A stretch of 64,000 nucleotides of DNA from Albugo candida (taxonomy: Eukaryota; Oomycota; Peronosporomycetes; Albuginales; Albuginaceae). The notes under the pieces are model-generated. The model ran no database searches, was not told the origin of the DNA, and saw only the letters and a program-made list of their open reading frames with translations. Where the stretch lies: positions 992,001 through 1,056,000 of the forward strand of contig CAJNAR010000152.1 of the NCBI GenBank assembly GCA_905220665.1, in the 5' to 3' direction. The number at the start of each line of letters is the position of its first letter. Within the stretch, counting starts at the first letter, position 1. Made by a program: the position numbers and the translations under genes. This document shows, one piece after another, positions 1-10,795 of this stretch.

Positions 1-2
1 TT

Positions 3-395
3 CAAGTTCCAGACTACTGCTCAGCATTGCGTCAAAATGAAGATCTCGACTCTGATACTGACGTAATTATCAATGTCTGGTTCGGTCCGCAGCATACAAT
101 ATCACCGCTGCACTACGATCAGAAGGATAATTTGCTCTGTCAAGTTTTAGGCACAAAGTATATCCGTCTCTACGCTCCCGATCAGAGTGAAAAGCTTTAT
201 CCTTCTGAAGGAATGATGACTAACACAAGTCAAGTTGACATGGCGAACCTTGATACAAAGAAGTTTCCTCTATTTAGTTCGGCCCCTTACTTGGAATGCA
301 TACTGGAGGAAGGTCAAATGCTCTATATTCCTCCTAAATATTGGCATTTCGTGGAGTCTTTGAGTGTGAGCTGTTCAGTAAACTTCTGGTGGTAA
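3..395 (+). CDS. JmjC-domain oxygenase, KDM8/JMJD5-like (3' end only)
   Basis: This is the C-terminal part of a JmjC-family Fe(II)/2-oxoglutarate-dependent oxygenase; the frame is open to the left edge, so the start lies outside the window. The JmjC core is clear: a VPDYCSAL stretch, then WFGPQHTISPLHYD carrying the HxD metal-binding pair (H-Y-D), NLLCQVLGTKYIRLYAP, and a distal metal-binding histidine in IPPKYWHFVES just before the terminal SVNFWW. Motif order and spacing match KDM8/JMJD5 and related small JmjC hydroxylases, which act on protein side chains or histones; the substrate here cannot be inferred. The TAA stop lies 7 bp from the stop of the convergent BBS7 gene, so the 3' untranslated regions must overlap. 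No introns fall in the visible part and no residue looks defective. Confidence 0.88.
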   Translation, partial: QVPDYCSALRQNEDLDSDTDVIINVWFGPQHTISPLHYDQKDNLLCQVLGTKYIRLYAPDQSEKLYPSEGMMTNTSQVDMANLDTKKFPLFSSAPYLECILEEGQMLYIPPKYWHFVESLSVSCSVNFWW

Positions 396-402
396 TTTTT
401 TA

Positions 403-2625
403 CTAAATCTGTGAAAAGTGTTGGGTTAGACGATCAAAATCACGTGTCTCAATCATTTTGTGCAATGTTTCCAAATTCTGGTGGCCGTTTACACCTCGAG
501 ATTTGCACGTATCTACATATAAATTTACCAGTATGATTTTGAGATATTCCATATTTACATGATCGCTATCTTCTTTACCAGTCTTCAAGATGCTTTGATA
601 CTCAGGTGCTAACCAGCTCGTATGATCAGGTTCGTGCAATTGTATTTCTGTCAGTCCTTTAAGAAGCTCCGATCGAGAGGATGAGGCATGATTTTCCTCG
701 AAAAACGGGCGAACATAGTCCAACATGACATTTGTCGACTCCTTTTTCACATCCACCAGTACATTGACATCGATTTTCCGCAATGCTGCCTCCTGTGATA
801 GAACTTCTTTCACAATAGCGATAGTAGAAGCCGATGCGGAGGCAAAAAAAGCCTCATCTTTCTTGTATCGACAAATCAAAACACTTCCCAGTAAAACATG
901 CTTGTACAACAATGACATTTTCTCATCCTGTAACCTTACTGGGACATCTGCTAGACATTTTGCAATCCATTCATGAATTTGGATCAATGTAAAGTTTCCA
1001 CTTATTTTGATTGTGTTAATGGCACGGCCCATATCGGTATCATCGGCCTCAATTACACGATGATGGAGCGATAATGGTTTAATAAAATGGCGGACACTCA
1101 CTGCACTCTGAGGTGCCGTGTCAGTGATTGCGTTCACTTCGATATCCCCGGCTTGCCCCTCGAATGTCTTTATTCGCAGACTAAACCGAGATGTGGCGTC
1201 CATGCAACGAAATGTCGCCAGGTATTGTTGACTCGAAAGCTTTGTGCTATCAGTTCTGCTAAAAATGGCAGTAGTCAATTCATTTCTATAGATTTCGATG
1301 GGTGCTGCAGAAAACAACGTTATCATTTGAATTTTTACTGGTAGCTGTATCGACAAATCATAATATCCTTGTTCTGGATTCAGCTGGAGTTTGGAAGTCA
1401 TCAAGATGTCCTCAACCACGATTTCGTATTCTTTGTCCTTACATCGCCCAATTTTGTCTTGGAGAATGCGAATTTCTTTGCGGATATTTGACACTCGAGT
1501 ATCTCGTTGCTTCATTTCGCTAGTGCGTCCGTGATTATCAACGGGTGCTGATTCATTTTCTGTCCTAGGACTAAACAAAAAAACCTTTCCTGAAAATGTG
1601 CACGCGATAATTTCGTTGCATCCTCGAGATGAGATACTCCCACTCTTGACAGTACGAATACTCTCATTGACGAAGCATTCATAAATTTGTTCAATGTTTC
1701 CATCTATATCATACGTGAAGACTTCCATGTATCCATCGTCGCGACCTATAATCAATTCACATTTGCCATCTCCATTGATGTCATAACATATCATGGAATT
1801 GATAGAACCATTTTTTGTGCCACTCAGCGCCTTCATCCATATAGACTGCAGATTTTTTCCGTCGAATTGAAGTAAGCCAACATGGCCGAGATTTGTTGCA
1901 TACATTATTTCACTCATTTCGCTGGTTGCACTCGAGCATATAGACGTTACGGGTACACCTACGTACTCTTGGCAACATGGAGCGGAATTTAGAATAATGC
2001 GGACAGAACAATCTTGGCAAGCTAGAGCTGTGAATGACTTATTCTGACCATCGAAAAAAGATAGTATGGTCATATCGTTGATTTTATCCGGGCACATGTA
2101 TGCGCTATTGTCAGAGCCACCTCCATATTTACTGACAATAGATTCGGTGGCTGCACAGAGGTTACTGTCTATGGCAAAAATTTTCACGATACTTTCCGCA
2201 AGGTTGCTTTGGAATCGATAAAACTCCTTTCCTTTCTTATTGATTCCATACACAAATTTGTTTGTTGATATAAAAACCTTTTCTGCATTCTCTGGGCACC
2301 CTCCTATCTCGATACAAGTGATCCGACTATCAAACGCAAGGGGTTTGAATAGTAGCTACAAAAATTGTAAGGATCAGGTGTGTACGTATATAGCCGACGC
2401 ACCTGAGCTTCACCATTTCTGATCTGGAAACCCGAAACGTTGCCAAATTCATCGCCGACAATAAATTTTTGCTATTTACATGATTTGTGAGTAAAAAATA
2501 AAAAGCCAACGTAAATCAATCAAACTCACTTTTTTTTTCTTCTTGCTCAGCGGCAGCAAACACAATGCATATCTGCTAGAAATTGGCCCGACTTGGAGCA
2601 CTTCCGTGTGCTTCAGACTCAACAT
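403..2625 (-). CDS. BBS7: Bardet-Biedl syndrome 7 protein homologue, three exons
   Basis: BBS7 is a subunit of the BBSome, the coat complex that carries membrane proteins in and out of the flagellum. The 651-codon last exon (2355 down to 403) covers most of the protein: the propeller with INKKGKEF, DKINDMTILSFF and ACQDCSVRI, an IIGRDDGYMEVF repeat, a coiled coil (MKQRDTRVSNIRKEIRILQD), the FIKPLSLHHRV segment and the helical tail LTEIQLHEPDHTSWLAPEY. I recovered two upstream exons: 2625-2530 (MLSLKHTEVLQVGPISSRYA) and 2471-2403 (QKFIVGDEFGNVSGF), separated by introns 2472-2529 (GTGAGT...AG) and 2356-2402 (GTGCGT...AG). The third exon then begins LLFKPLAFDSRITCIEIGG. Both junctions are phase 0 and restore a 705-residue protein, close to the 715 of animal BBS7. 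Further in-frame ATGs lie upstream of 2625, but the chosen start aligns best. The gene appears intact. Confidence 0.93.
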
Positions 2626-3631
2626 GGTACGTGCGACCGTTCCAGGAATAGTCGAGAACTGGTTGACTGGCATGCGTGATGTTTGATGCATTGATTCTTG
2701 GTGATATTGTAGCTAATCACAACTTTCTTGCGTTTTCTTTACCGTACAAGCAAGCTCGATGCAAAATATACACCACGAGAAATATCCTTTCCGAGAGACA
2801 TGAGATTTGGTTCATTAAAAATATTCAGATCTCTTGGAATGTATAATTCCCTCAAACTAGAATATCAGCATAGTCGGTATTTAAGCAAAAGTTGGAATCA
2901 GATGCTAAACATGCATTCCATATTGCCTCCAAGATTTAACACTTCTCTCAAGGCATCCGATCCCAGCATCTTTCCACCTCTAAATTCTTGACGCATCTAC
3001 GGGGTTCACATGCAGATAATTTCAGTCGGCTTTGCAATTTCTGTTTGGCAGATAGCTGGGTGGCTGAAGTGAAATCTTGAAGAAAAAAGGAAAGTCGGCA
3101 TTGCTCTCTGCGTTCGCTATTCCGAGTAAATGCAATTTTCTGATCTGTTCGAAGTAGCATGCAGGCTTTTTCTAAGATTTGTTAATGACAAGAAAGTAGT
3201 AGATCATGAAAAGCAGGCTAAATGCATGTGGAAGTCTTTCCCTTTCCCATTTTGCGGTAGTGATGTTGGTATTAGTACTTTCGTATTGTTCTACAGTTTG
3301 CATTAATACAGTCTCGTAATTATGTGCAAGTTCAACTTCAAATGTTTATACTGACATAATTTTTTAAGTGAGCTTCTTCTGTCCTAGAAGCTAAGAATGA
3401 GGTTCAAACTGATAGATGCCCAATGAATCTAATTTCTTCAGTGACTTCTGCAAGCTTGCCAAAATAAAATAATTGAAGTAGTTTGAATAGGTTGCTGCAC
3501 ATCCGACTCTGGTTGAGTACTATGTCATCCTAACTTGACCACACTGGCCGTTGACATATTTGGGCTCATCGAAGGACCGCATTTCCCTGTATAAGTTTTG
3601 ACAGGATATACGACGTGATCGACTGGCTGTA
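2626..3631. other. Intergenic region between divergent BBS7 and opine-dehydrogenase genes
   Basis: About 1 kb separates the starts of two divergently transcribed genes. Short open frames occur (for example 2728-2991 plus and 2948-3160 minus), but none resembles a protein I know or shows splice-compatible extension. The region presumably holds both promoters; I see no clear regulatory motif. Confidence 0.5.
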
Positions 3632-5186
3632 ATGACACTTTCAATTGAGTCTGCACGTGCTTGTGTGGAAAGCTTACAACAGTCCAAACCTTATCCAGGA
3701 ATTGTTACCATATGTGGTGGTGGCAACGGTGCTCATGTTGCTGCAGGGTATATTGCATCCAAAGGCATTCGAGTGAACGTACTCACCCGTCAACCTGATC
3801 GCTGGAATGATACGATCGAAGTGATAACCAAAGGATCCAGCTGGGAATCGAAAGGATCCATAAACGGAAAGCTGCATCTAGTATCCAAGTCTGCAAGATA
3901 CGTGATCCCGGATGCCGATTTGATTATCCTTGCAGCGCCAGCAAACGCACATCCAGATATACTCCAAGACATATCCGAGTATATCAAGGACGGAGCAGTA
4001 TTGGGTGCTCTGTTTGCTCAGGGAGGTTTCGACTGGGCGGTGAAGAAAATCTTGAATACCAAAATGCTGCAGCTTGATATGGTGACACGCTCCCTTTATC
4101 GGCAGCTTGATCGTCATTTCTGATGTTGTCCTATATTGTGCTAAGATATTCGGTCTCCAGAACATCCCATGGATTTGTAAGACGCAAAAATACGGGTAAA
4201 TATCGTGCAAAATTTTCTTACCTTGAGATCATGATTTTCACAAGTTTGGGTGCGATCAACTTGTAGACACAATGCACGGATGATCGGACCGAAGAAAAAA
4301 TTGTTTGTTGCTTCTTACCCAGCTGAGAAAAGGGATCATGCTGCTAGATTGCTGGAGTCTCTATTTGATATTCCATGCAATCCTGTGTCAAACTTTTTGA
4401 CTTTGACGCTGACTCCGTCGAACCAAATCATTCATCCCGCACGCTATTATGCAATATTTCAGGATTGGGATGGCGTGAGAACATACACCAGAGCAGAACT
4501 GGAGAAAAGGGGGGGAATGACACTTTGTAAGTAAACTGCATATACTCAACCGGTATTTTGAAATATTCACACGCCAACTTCCACAGACGCTGACTTCGAT
4601 GAAAATTCGGCTGAGCAATTGGCGATGCTTGACAATGAGCTGCAACAGATCAAGCTTGCTATACTCCGCGTAGGTTACTCAACGATCCTAGCAGAATATG
4701 CGCTGATCATAGATTGTACAGAAATTCCCTGCTTTAGATTTGTCAGACGTGCTTCCGATCGGGAAACGCGTAATCAAGCACTACGGAGCTGATGTCAGCG
4801 ACAGATCGTCTTTACAAAAAATATTCGCGACAAATCTTGGGTATGCCGGTTGTGCAACTCCTCTTGTTGAGGTCACGCAGAATCGTTTCATACCAGCCGT
4901 ACATAGTCGACTGTTCTGGGAGGATATTCCGTTTGGCCTGTGCATCCTCAAGTGCATAGCAGAGCTATCAGGAAATTTCCCTACACCACGTCTCGATTTC
5001 ATGATTCGTTGGCATCAGCAGTATATGAATGTGGAGTTTTTGAATGCGGATGGCCAACTCAATGCCCAAGAAATGTGGCGAACGGGGACACCGTATAAAT
5101 ACGGAATTCATGATCTTCGTGATTTGGTCTCGACATCTTTACCACAGGAAATGCGACAATATCGACACCCTCGATCACGTATATAG
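3632..5186 (+). CDS. NAD/NADP opine dehydrogenase-like enzyme, five exons
   Basis: This is a member of the octopine/nopaline (opine) dehydrogenase family, which reductively condenses an amino acid with a keto acid using NAD(P)H. Exons are 3632-4081, 4146-4195, 4267-4526, 4587-4669 and 4722-5186, giving 435 residues. The Rossmann glycine motif is ICGGGNGAHVAAGY near residue 27; IILAAPANAH and GALFAQGGFDW follow. Splicing gives LDM-IFGLQNIPWICK, then ARMIGPKKKLFVASYP, and in the helical C-terminal domain LPIGKRVIKHYG, FATNLGYAGCATPLVEV and GTPYKYGIHDLRDLV. The introns are 64, 71, 60 and 52 bp; intron 1 ends in an AAG acceptor and is needed to avoid an otherwise terminal stop. The protein ends in HPRSRI, and SRI resembles a type-1 peroxisomal signal, which would suggest a peroxisomal location (inference). 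The true substrates are unknown. Confidence 0.87.
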
Positions 5187-5479
5187 CGCAATCAAATATA
5201 CATCAAACTTTGGGATATACCATGAGTTATTAATCGCCTTCTGGTAGTCGGATAAAACCATACGCAGGCTGTCTAATCAGCTGCACGTGCACTGTCTAAT
5301 AATCACAGTTGTGATTGCAACAAATTTCTGATTTTATCGAGATTTCGATGGAGCGTGCCGAGTACTTGCCATTGATCCATGAACAGGCATAAATTTTTAG
5401 GCGGAAAAAGCAAGCCTTACGTAAGCGCATTTCCTTTATTGAGTGTGCATGCCGTGATAAACCTCTTCTCTTATAAACG
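5187..5479. other. Spacer after the opine-dehydrogenase gene
   Basis: About 290 bp with no open frame or repeat that I can support. It presumably contains the 3' untranslated region and polyadenylation signals of the upstream gene. It is the last stretch before the repeat-rich part of the window. Confidence 0.5.
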
Positions 5480-6190
5480 TCGATAGTAAAGAGGCGTTGG
5501 TTTGGAAGGCGAGGTCGAGCAAAGTGCTGAGACTCTTATGCTACATCCAGCAGTCATCGAGCTCAAAATTGGATGGAAGAGATTCAGTAGTAGTGGATAA
5601 CATACAGCTTGAGCGCACCCGGACTAAAACCTTACGAGAAGTGCACAGAAAGGTGTCATGCAAAAGTTGGTTGACATGCAAGGCTATAATCGATCCCGTC
5701 CTCTGAGAGAAAGGAAACTGATTAAACTCGGAAACGCGAAAGCAGTGATTATCAGGGTTTGCGAGCCTCGACAGTCACTGCTGAGAATTTGTGGCTCAAA
5801 AATCTCTTTACGAAGCATTGGAAAAAATTTATATTCACTTTAGATAAAATTGCTCCAGTGAAGCTTTCTCAGTACGATCAAGTCTGTATGTCACCGCATG
5901 ATACCTCTGTTAATGTCGACATGGTTTGGCGAAGATCCCATACATCATGCAATCAGGAATGTAGCAATCGAGGAGTTGTATTCTTGCTGACCTACCACGG
6001 ATGGACGAGATGAGAGCATCACAGAAATGGAGTGGTTTGCACTTGAGTAGGAACGCGACAATTCTGTTTGTGTCTCATGCCCTACCAGCAAATTCAGACG
6101 ATGAATAGGCAGCGAATAGTACTGCAAAGTCTTAGGAGCGAAAAAAGAATAAGCGGAAGGAACGATAATATTATAATATTACTCACTAGA
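5480..6190 (-). repeat. 3' flank of repeat-protein gene A, inverted duplicate of 21,195-21,990
   Basis: This segment follows gene A on the minus strand and recurs in opposite orientation near 21.2-22.0 kb. Matching landmarks include gttaatgtcgacatgg, agaaaggt..tgcaaaagttgg and the ttcctttccgctt-type run beside the last exon of gene A. The two copies have drifted by many substitutions but stay alignable along about 700 bp. Short peptides such as EVHRKV(S/A)CKSWL are shared by both copies, so part of it could be coding, but no full gene is recognisable. Confidence 0.7.
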
Positions 6191-7228
6191 CTGTTCTCAT
6201 ATCATGATACTCACCTACAAGGCATTACCATATGCTCGCAAACTTGAATTTCTTGCTGTAAACGCATATCTTCAGTTCCGATGATGAGGATGCGTACAAA
6301 ACTCTGACCAAAATAAGCCAGCTGATCAAAAAATCCTCCGTAAGATTTGTTGTCGTTGTTGGCGGTACATACCGTATCGGTAGTGAGCGCCAAAACGGTT
6401 TCCTGCACCTTCACCGGTGGCGCGTCAACATCAACCACTTGAACGTTGCCCACCTCCTCCACGTCCATCTCCAAGCCATAATCGTTCCCCTTCGTCGGTG
6501 GCACGTCAAGAGCAATCACCGGAATGTTGACCACCTCCTCCACGTCCATCTCCAAGCCATTTTCGTTCCCCTTTATCGATGGCGCGTCAACAGCAACCAC
6601 CGGAATGTTGACCACCTCCTCCACGTCCATGTCCAAGCCATTTTCGTTTCCCTTCATCGATGGCGCGTCAACAGCAACCACCGGAATGTTGACCACCTCC
6701 TCCACGTCCATCTCCAAGCCATAATCGTTCCCCTTCGTCGGTGGCACGTCAAGAGCAATCACCAGAATGTTGACCACCTCCTCCACGTCCATCTCCAAGC
6801 CATAATCGTTCCCCTTCGTCGGTGGCACGTCAAGAGCAATCACCGGAATGTTGACCACCTCCTCCACGGCCATCTCCAAGCCATTTTCGTTCCCCTTCAT
6901 CGATGGCGCGTCAACAGCAACCACCGGAATGTTGACCACCTCCTCCACGACCATCACCGGAACATTCTCAGAAACCTCCTCCACTATCGTCGGAGCCCAC
7001 AGACCCCTCCACAAACATTTAATCCTGTTGCAGCCCATCCGAAATGTCGTCAGAGCCGCTTCGATTAGGTTGAAAACACTTGATAGAATCATTTGATAAG
7101 TGTCCTAAACCAAGCACAAACAGTAACTATGATTGATATTGACCATTCTCATCAAGAATAAGAAACGAATATGGCGCTTACCTGCCATAGTCTCTTGCAG
7201 AGAATTCTCGTGATGGCTCATCAATCAT
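6094..7228 (-). CDS. VEEVVNIP-repeat protein, copy A (unrecognised family)
   Basis: I do not recognise this family. The model has three exons: 7228-7182 (MIDEPSREFSARDYG), 7078-6215 and 6130-6094. The donors are canonical (GTAAGC, GTGAGT) and the acceptors are AAG. The resulting 315-residue protein has a hydrophobic N-terminal helix (VFNLIEAALTTF), about seven imperfect 27-residue units of the type VEEVVNIPVVAVDAP...KGNENGLEMD, a unique segment (NKSYGGFFDQLAYFGQSFV) and a short tail ending CLFIV. Exon 1 and exon 3 are conserved in the other copies, including a codon-sized indel, which supports the model. A TTTAG acceptor at 7105 looks more canonical but puts exon 1 out of frame; alternatively translation starts at the ATG at 7092. 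There is no obvious signal peptide, RXLR motif or catalytic motif. A copia LTR lies about 110 bp upstream. Confidence 0.6.
6395..6965 (-). repeat. 81-bp tandem repeat array in gene A
   Basis: Seven consecutive units of 81 bp encode two alternating 27-residue variants: one with VVAVDAP...KGNENGLEM and one with VIALDVPPTKGNDYGLEM. Neighbouring units are nearly identical at the DNA level, which indicates recent unequal exchange. The periodicity also opens long antisense frames, which I treat as shadows. Copy B keeps only one unit of each of the two main types in front of more diverged units. Confidence 0.9.
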
Positions 7229-7337
7229 CGTTGTTTAAATAGTGTTGTACAAGATACTAGGAAGGACTAGGCTACTGTATGTATTGGGTCGAGGCGTTGG
7301 GCAACATGTGCAAAGTACGTTTATTAGGTCCTCAGTG

Positions 7338-7642
7338 TTGATAAATGGACCGTGTGGAGAAGATGGTTCGGGGCACGACTCTCGAGAAGAATAGAAAGTA
7401 CGTTTATTAAGTTTCAGATCGCTAAGTACAATATGTGTAATATTAGAATCTTCAGCATGGCCTTTAGTGTCCAATGTGGTCTACACCATCAACAGTCTCC
7501 CTCGTTTTGTAATCTCCAAGGTTTGACTTCTTCAGCAACATTTGGAGTTGCTTAGTCAGTAGTGGCTTAGTCAAATAATCGGCCACTTGACACTTTGAAT
7601 TGACGTGCTTCACTTCAATATTTCCAAATTTCACGACGACAC
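7338..7642 (-). mobile_element. Older copia element, 3' LTR and end of RNase H (left piece)
   Basis: On the minus strand this piece carries the end of a copia polyprotein (in the same position as VTKQLQMLLKKPN in the element at 32.8 kb) and a short LTR at about 7338-7432, recognisable by gaaagtacgtttattaagt. It matches the left end of the better-preserved element at 32,841-36,957. The rest of this older copia resumes at about 12,565, beyond the nested insertion. Confidence 0.75.
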
Positions 7643-7794
7643 TGTTGGAAGATGGCCGATATGTACGATGTCATTTGACGACCGTGCTGTTTAAAATATA
7701 GAGTGAAATGTTGTAGTTTGTAAGCGGACAGAATACATAGGAAGCGCATATGATAAAAGTTAAGAATAGTTCTAAATTTGAACTCAAGAAAACA
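7643..7794 (+). repeat. 5' LTR of the nested copia
   Basis: A direct repeat of 12,416-12,564 that begins TGTTGGAAGATGG and ends near AAGAAAACA. The exact 3' limit is uncertain by about 5 bp because the following AATCA is matched by AATGA in the other LTR. Confidence 0.8.
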
Positions 7795-7806
7795 AATCAA
7801 TAAATT

Positions 7807-9041
7807 ATGAGCCCAAGGACGCCCGACGTTCCCACGCGCGCCGAGGGCGCACAAACGATATCGGGCGACCGCAACCAGATCGCCGTATCTCCACCTACCA
7901 ATACTGCAGAGGAAGCTACGCATGAGGTGAGAGATGTATTTAGTAATTTGAACCTCAAGATAATCGAGGCATTGACGGCCATGCAAGAACGCATGGCTCG
8001 CCTCGAGCTATCGCAACTCAAGAGAGAAGAGGACGAGCGCATGGAAGGCGCTCAGGAAACTGGTGTGTATCAGTACGCGTTTGAATGTTTTTTTGATCGT
8101 GTCGGATGGAGATGAATTCTACATACCCTCCACCTGTGAGAGCTCCTATACCAAGGTCAACGCAGTTCACGAGATCAATGTACCGACAGCATCAAGAATA
8201 TGTTGCCATGGGGCAGAATCACGCTCTGCCTCAGGAGCAGATGCCGCAGCGTGCACCTGTTTCGCCTAACTACAACCCACCTCAAATGTTTCAGTGTGGT
8301 TTATTGGATGCTTGGCAGAGGAAGTTCTCAGTACGATCGTTCGATGGTAAAGAGCTCTATGAAGGACTAGGCTCAGGATTTCTGGACTGGGGTCATCGTT
8401 TCGTTCGATAGCTCGTGTGGTTTTGATTGGTCGGAAGAAGTTAATGCTGACCTCCTAGGGAACTAAAAACAAAAAATAAATAAATTATGATTTAACAAAG
8501 ATCTGAGTGGTACTGTGGATCGTAATCATCATAAACAACTTGGTGGCAACAGCAGACGACGCTGCAACATGTCATGGAAAGACTACACCAGAAATTCAAA
8601 ACAACTATCACTCAGGCCATGGGAACCAAGTTACTGATAGGCAGGAAGGACTTGAAGCGATCGTGGCCTGACCATTATTTGTATCTCTTCGCAGTCAGTG
8701 ACGCGACGGGTGGCGCAGAAGCGCTGGTTCTCGATAATGTTGTCCAGTACGCCGGTACTGATCTCCGCCAAGTACTTATGTGTACTGAGTACGCCAATAA
8801 TCGTACGGATTACCTGAGACACGCCCAGGAGCTGGCTCATTTTGCACAGGCGATTGAAATCGATTTGGGTGGCGCCAGGGTGACTGGGAAGAAAGTTGTG
8901 CTACATATTTTGGGAATTTGCATCCGAGACGTGAGACTCGGACGTGCTAAAACTGTAACAAAGTTAGACATATCGCGGCGAAGTGCCGTGGTAAGAACAG
9001 CAAGGGAGGTGGATATGGCAATGGACGTGGCGTACATATGA
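7807..9041 (+). pseudogene. Copia gag with zinc knuckle, frameshifted
   Basis: The gag reading passes through three frames. It starts with MSPRTPDVPTRAEG, continues through VRSFDGKELYEGLGSGFLDW near 8335 and then KRSWPDHYLYLFAVSDA near 8650-8700. A CCHC knuckle (C-x2-C-x4-H-x4-C) lies at about 8945-8986, but a TAC-to-TAA-like change puts a stop inside it, next to the first cysteine. The product would package element RNA. The similarity to oomycete copia gag is strong. Confidence 0.8.
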
Positions 9042-9049
9042 CTATTGCT

Positions 9050-10370
9050 GTAGTCAATGACACAGAGATAATTCAGGATCGACGGATTTTAGACAGTAGG
9101 TCTAGACGACACCGTATGTGTGATGAGAGAATGCTTGAAAATGCCCGCGATTGTGACAGCGAGTAATTGCTGTCAGGTGGACAATCGCTACGTGTAACGA
9201 AGGTCAGGTCCATGATTCTTCAGGTGACGGCCGCTGGTAGACCTTCTACAGCGCGCTTGACTGACGTTCACCTCGCACCGTTAGTCACGAGAAACATTAC
9301 CTCATATGGAAAGCTGAAGAACAAGGGTTTCAAGCCCATGTATGCAGACGGTCGTCGGTTACTGGTGGATCCAAGACTGGTGCGGTGATTTTTGACGAGC
9401 AGATGAACAATCACGTGCCTAAAATGCAAACTAAGTCAGAGCCGTTGGGCGAAGAACCAATTGATGTGATCATGGCAGTTATCAAGGAAGGGACGACTGC
9501 CGATCCAGATACGAACTTACGAGTTGGTACGCTCATGCAGTTTCACCGTCGTATGGCTCACTTGTCATACGACACTATTGAGCGTATGGCGAAGGAACCA
9601 AGATCCGGAATCAAATTGAGCGATAAGAAACGTGAGAAATGTTTGACTTGCGCCCAGGGAAAGCAGACAAGAAATGAAGAGTCACGCAAGGAATCGGGAA
9701 AGGATTCACCTATCGACAGAATTGGAGGGGTGATATGCAGCGACTTAGGGGGCCCGATACCGAAGGATCGATTTGGAAATCGATACTTGGTAAATTTTTG
9801 CGACCATACGTCGGATTATTGCCGTGTGTTCCTGGCTAGGACCAAGGATGCAGCTGCCAAGAAGTTCAAGCACATTCTGGTTTTATTTGAAAAAATGTTG
9901 GACTGTCGCGTTTATATTTTGCGCACGGATGATGGCGATGAGTACCGGAATGTTCATTTGTCTTACAAGAGAAATGGGGTCGCACGACAAGTCTCTGAAC
10001 CAAATAGTCAAGTGCCGAACGGGAAAGCAGAACGCATGCACAGGACTATTTTGAATATGGCTCGATGCATGATTTTTGCAAGTAAATTGCCGCTGTATTC
10101 TGGGGCGACGCCGTGAAGAATGCGGCGTCCATCCTCAACAGAAGCCCAAGCCGCGCTAACACAAAAAGGGCATTGCCGTTTGAGGTTTTGACGAAGAAGA
10201 ACCCGCACTTGAGCTCTATTGTCACTTTTGGTTCAGTATGTAATGTGTACAGGGACTCCCGCAAGAACTCCCTACGACGAAGATCGCAAGTTGGAATTAT
10301 TGTCGACGAGAGCGACGAGATGAAGGGATATCGTGTTTCCTGAAAAAAGACAGGATGGTGATTGTAATCC
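9050..10370 (+). pseudogene. Copia protease and integrase
   Basis: Near 9085 the protease motif reads ILDSRSRRH where copia elements have ILDSGSSRH, so the catalytic DSG is DSR. From 9385 the integrase is well kept: an HHCC zinc domain (HRRMAHLSYDTIERM ... CLTCAQGK) and the catalytic triad D (VICSDLGGP), D (LRTDDGDEY) and E (NGKAERMHRT). The frame breaks at about 10,110, and the C-terminal part (AASILNRSPSRAN) continues in another frame. Confidence 0.85.
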
Positions 10371-10795
10371 AGCATATCTAGAATGTTAAGACTCTAAATG
10401 AAGCTCAAAACTGTGAGTTTCAGCGTGAGTTTACGTCTAATGATATCACTGTCGAAGTGGTATCAGAAGGAGATGACAAGAGTTTAGCCTCGCCTGAGAT
10501 TCCCGTGGACGATATGACTAAAAAAAAGTGAAGGAGAACAAGACCTGGCAGAGATCTAGACACGCGACACGCTCGACTACAAGAACAAAAGAACTTGGTG
10601 GGCAGCAGTAGGAGACATATCAGAATGTGGTGAACCATATTGTCGAGCGTGATCCACGAAACTACAGTGAAGCTATGAGAAGTTCCAAGGTCGTGAAATG
10701 AAATATAGTCACGGAGGAAGAGATTTCGGCCTTGCGTCGTCTAGGAGCTCTAAAGTCATCAAGGGACTTCAGGATAGCAATGCGCTGCATAGCAA

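Noticed and set aside
725..1875. Several plus-strand frames within 725-1875
   Set aside because: They lie opposite the BBS7 coding exon, which has strong family similarity along its whole length.
4062..4145. A frameshift or premature stop in the opine-dehydrogenase gene
   Set aside because: A 64-bp GT-AG intron (4082-4145) restores the family sequence exactly, so no lesion is needed.
6395..6965. CRISPR array
   Set aside because: The units are contiguous coding repeats without spacers, in a spliced eukaryotic gene.
6439..7068. Long plus-strand open frames across the gene A repeat array (NVDHLLHVHLQAI-type), and the same on the minus strand of copy B
   Set aside because: They are antisense by-products of an 81-bp period divisible by three; exon and copy comparisons support only the other strand.
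6094..7228. Secreted RXLR- or CRN-type effector
   Set aside because: The N-terminus shows no signal peptide and no RXLR, EER or LFLAK-like motif; repeats alone are not evidence.
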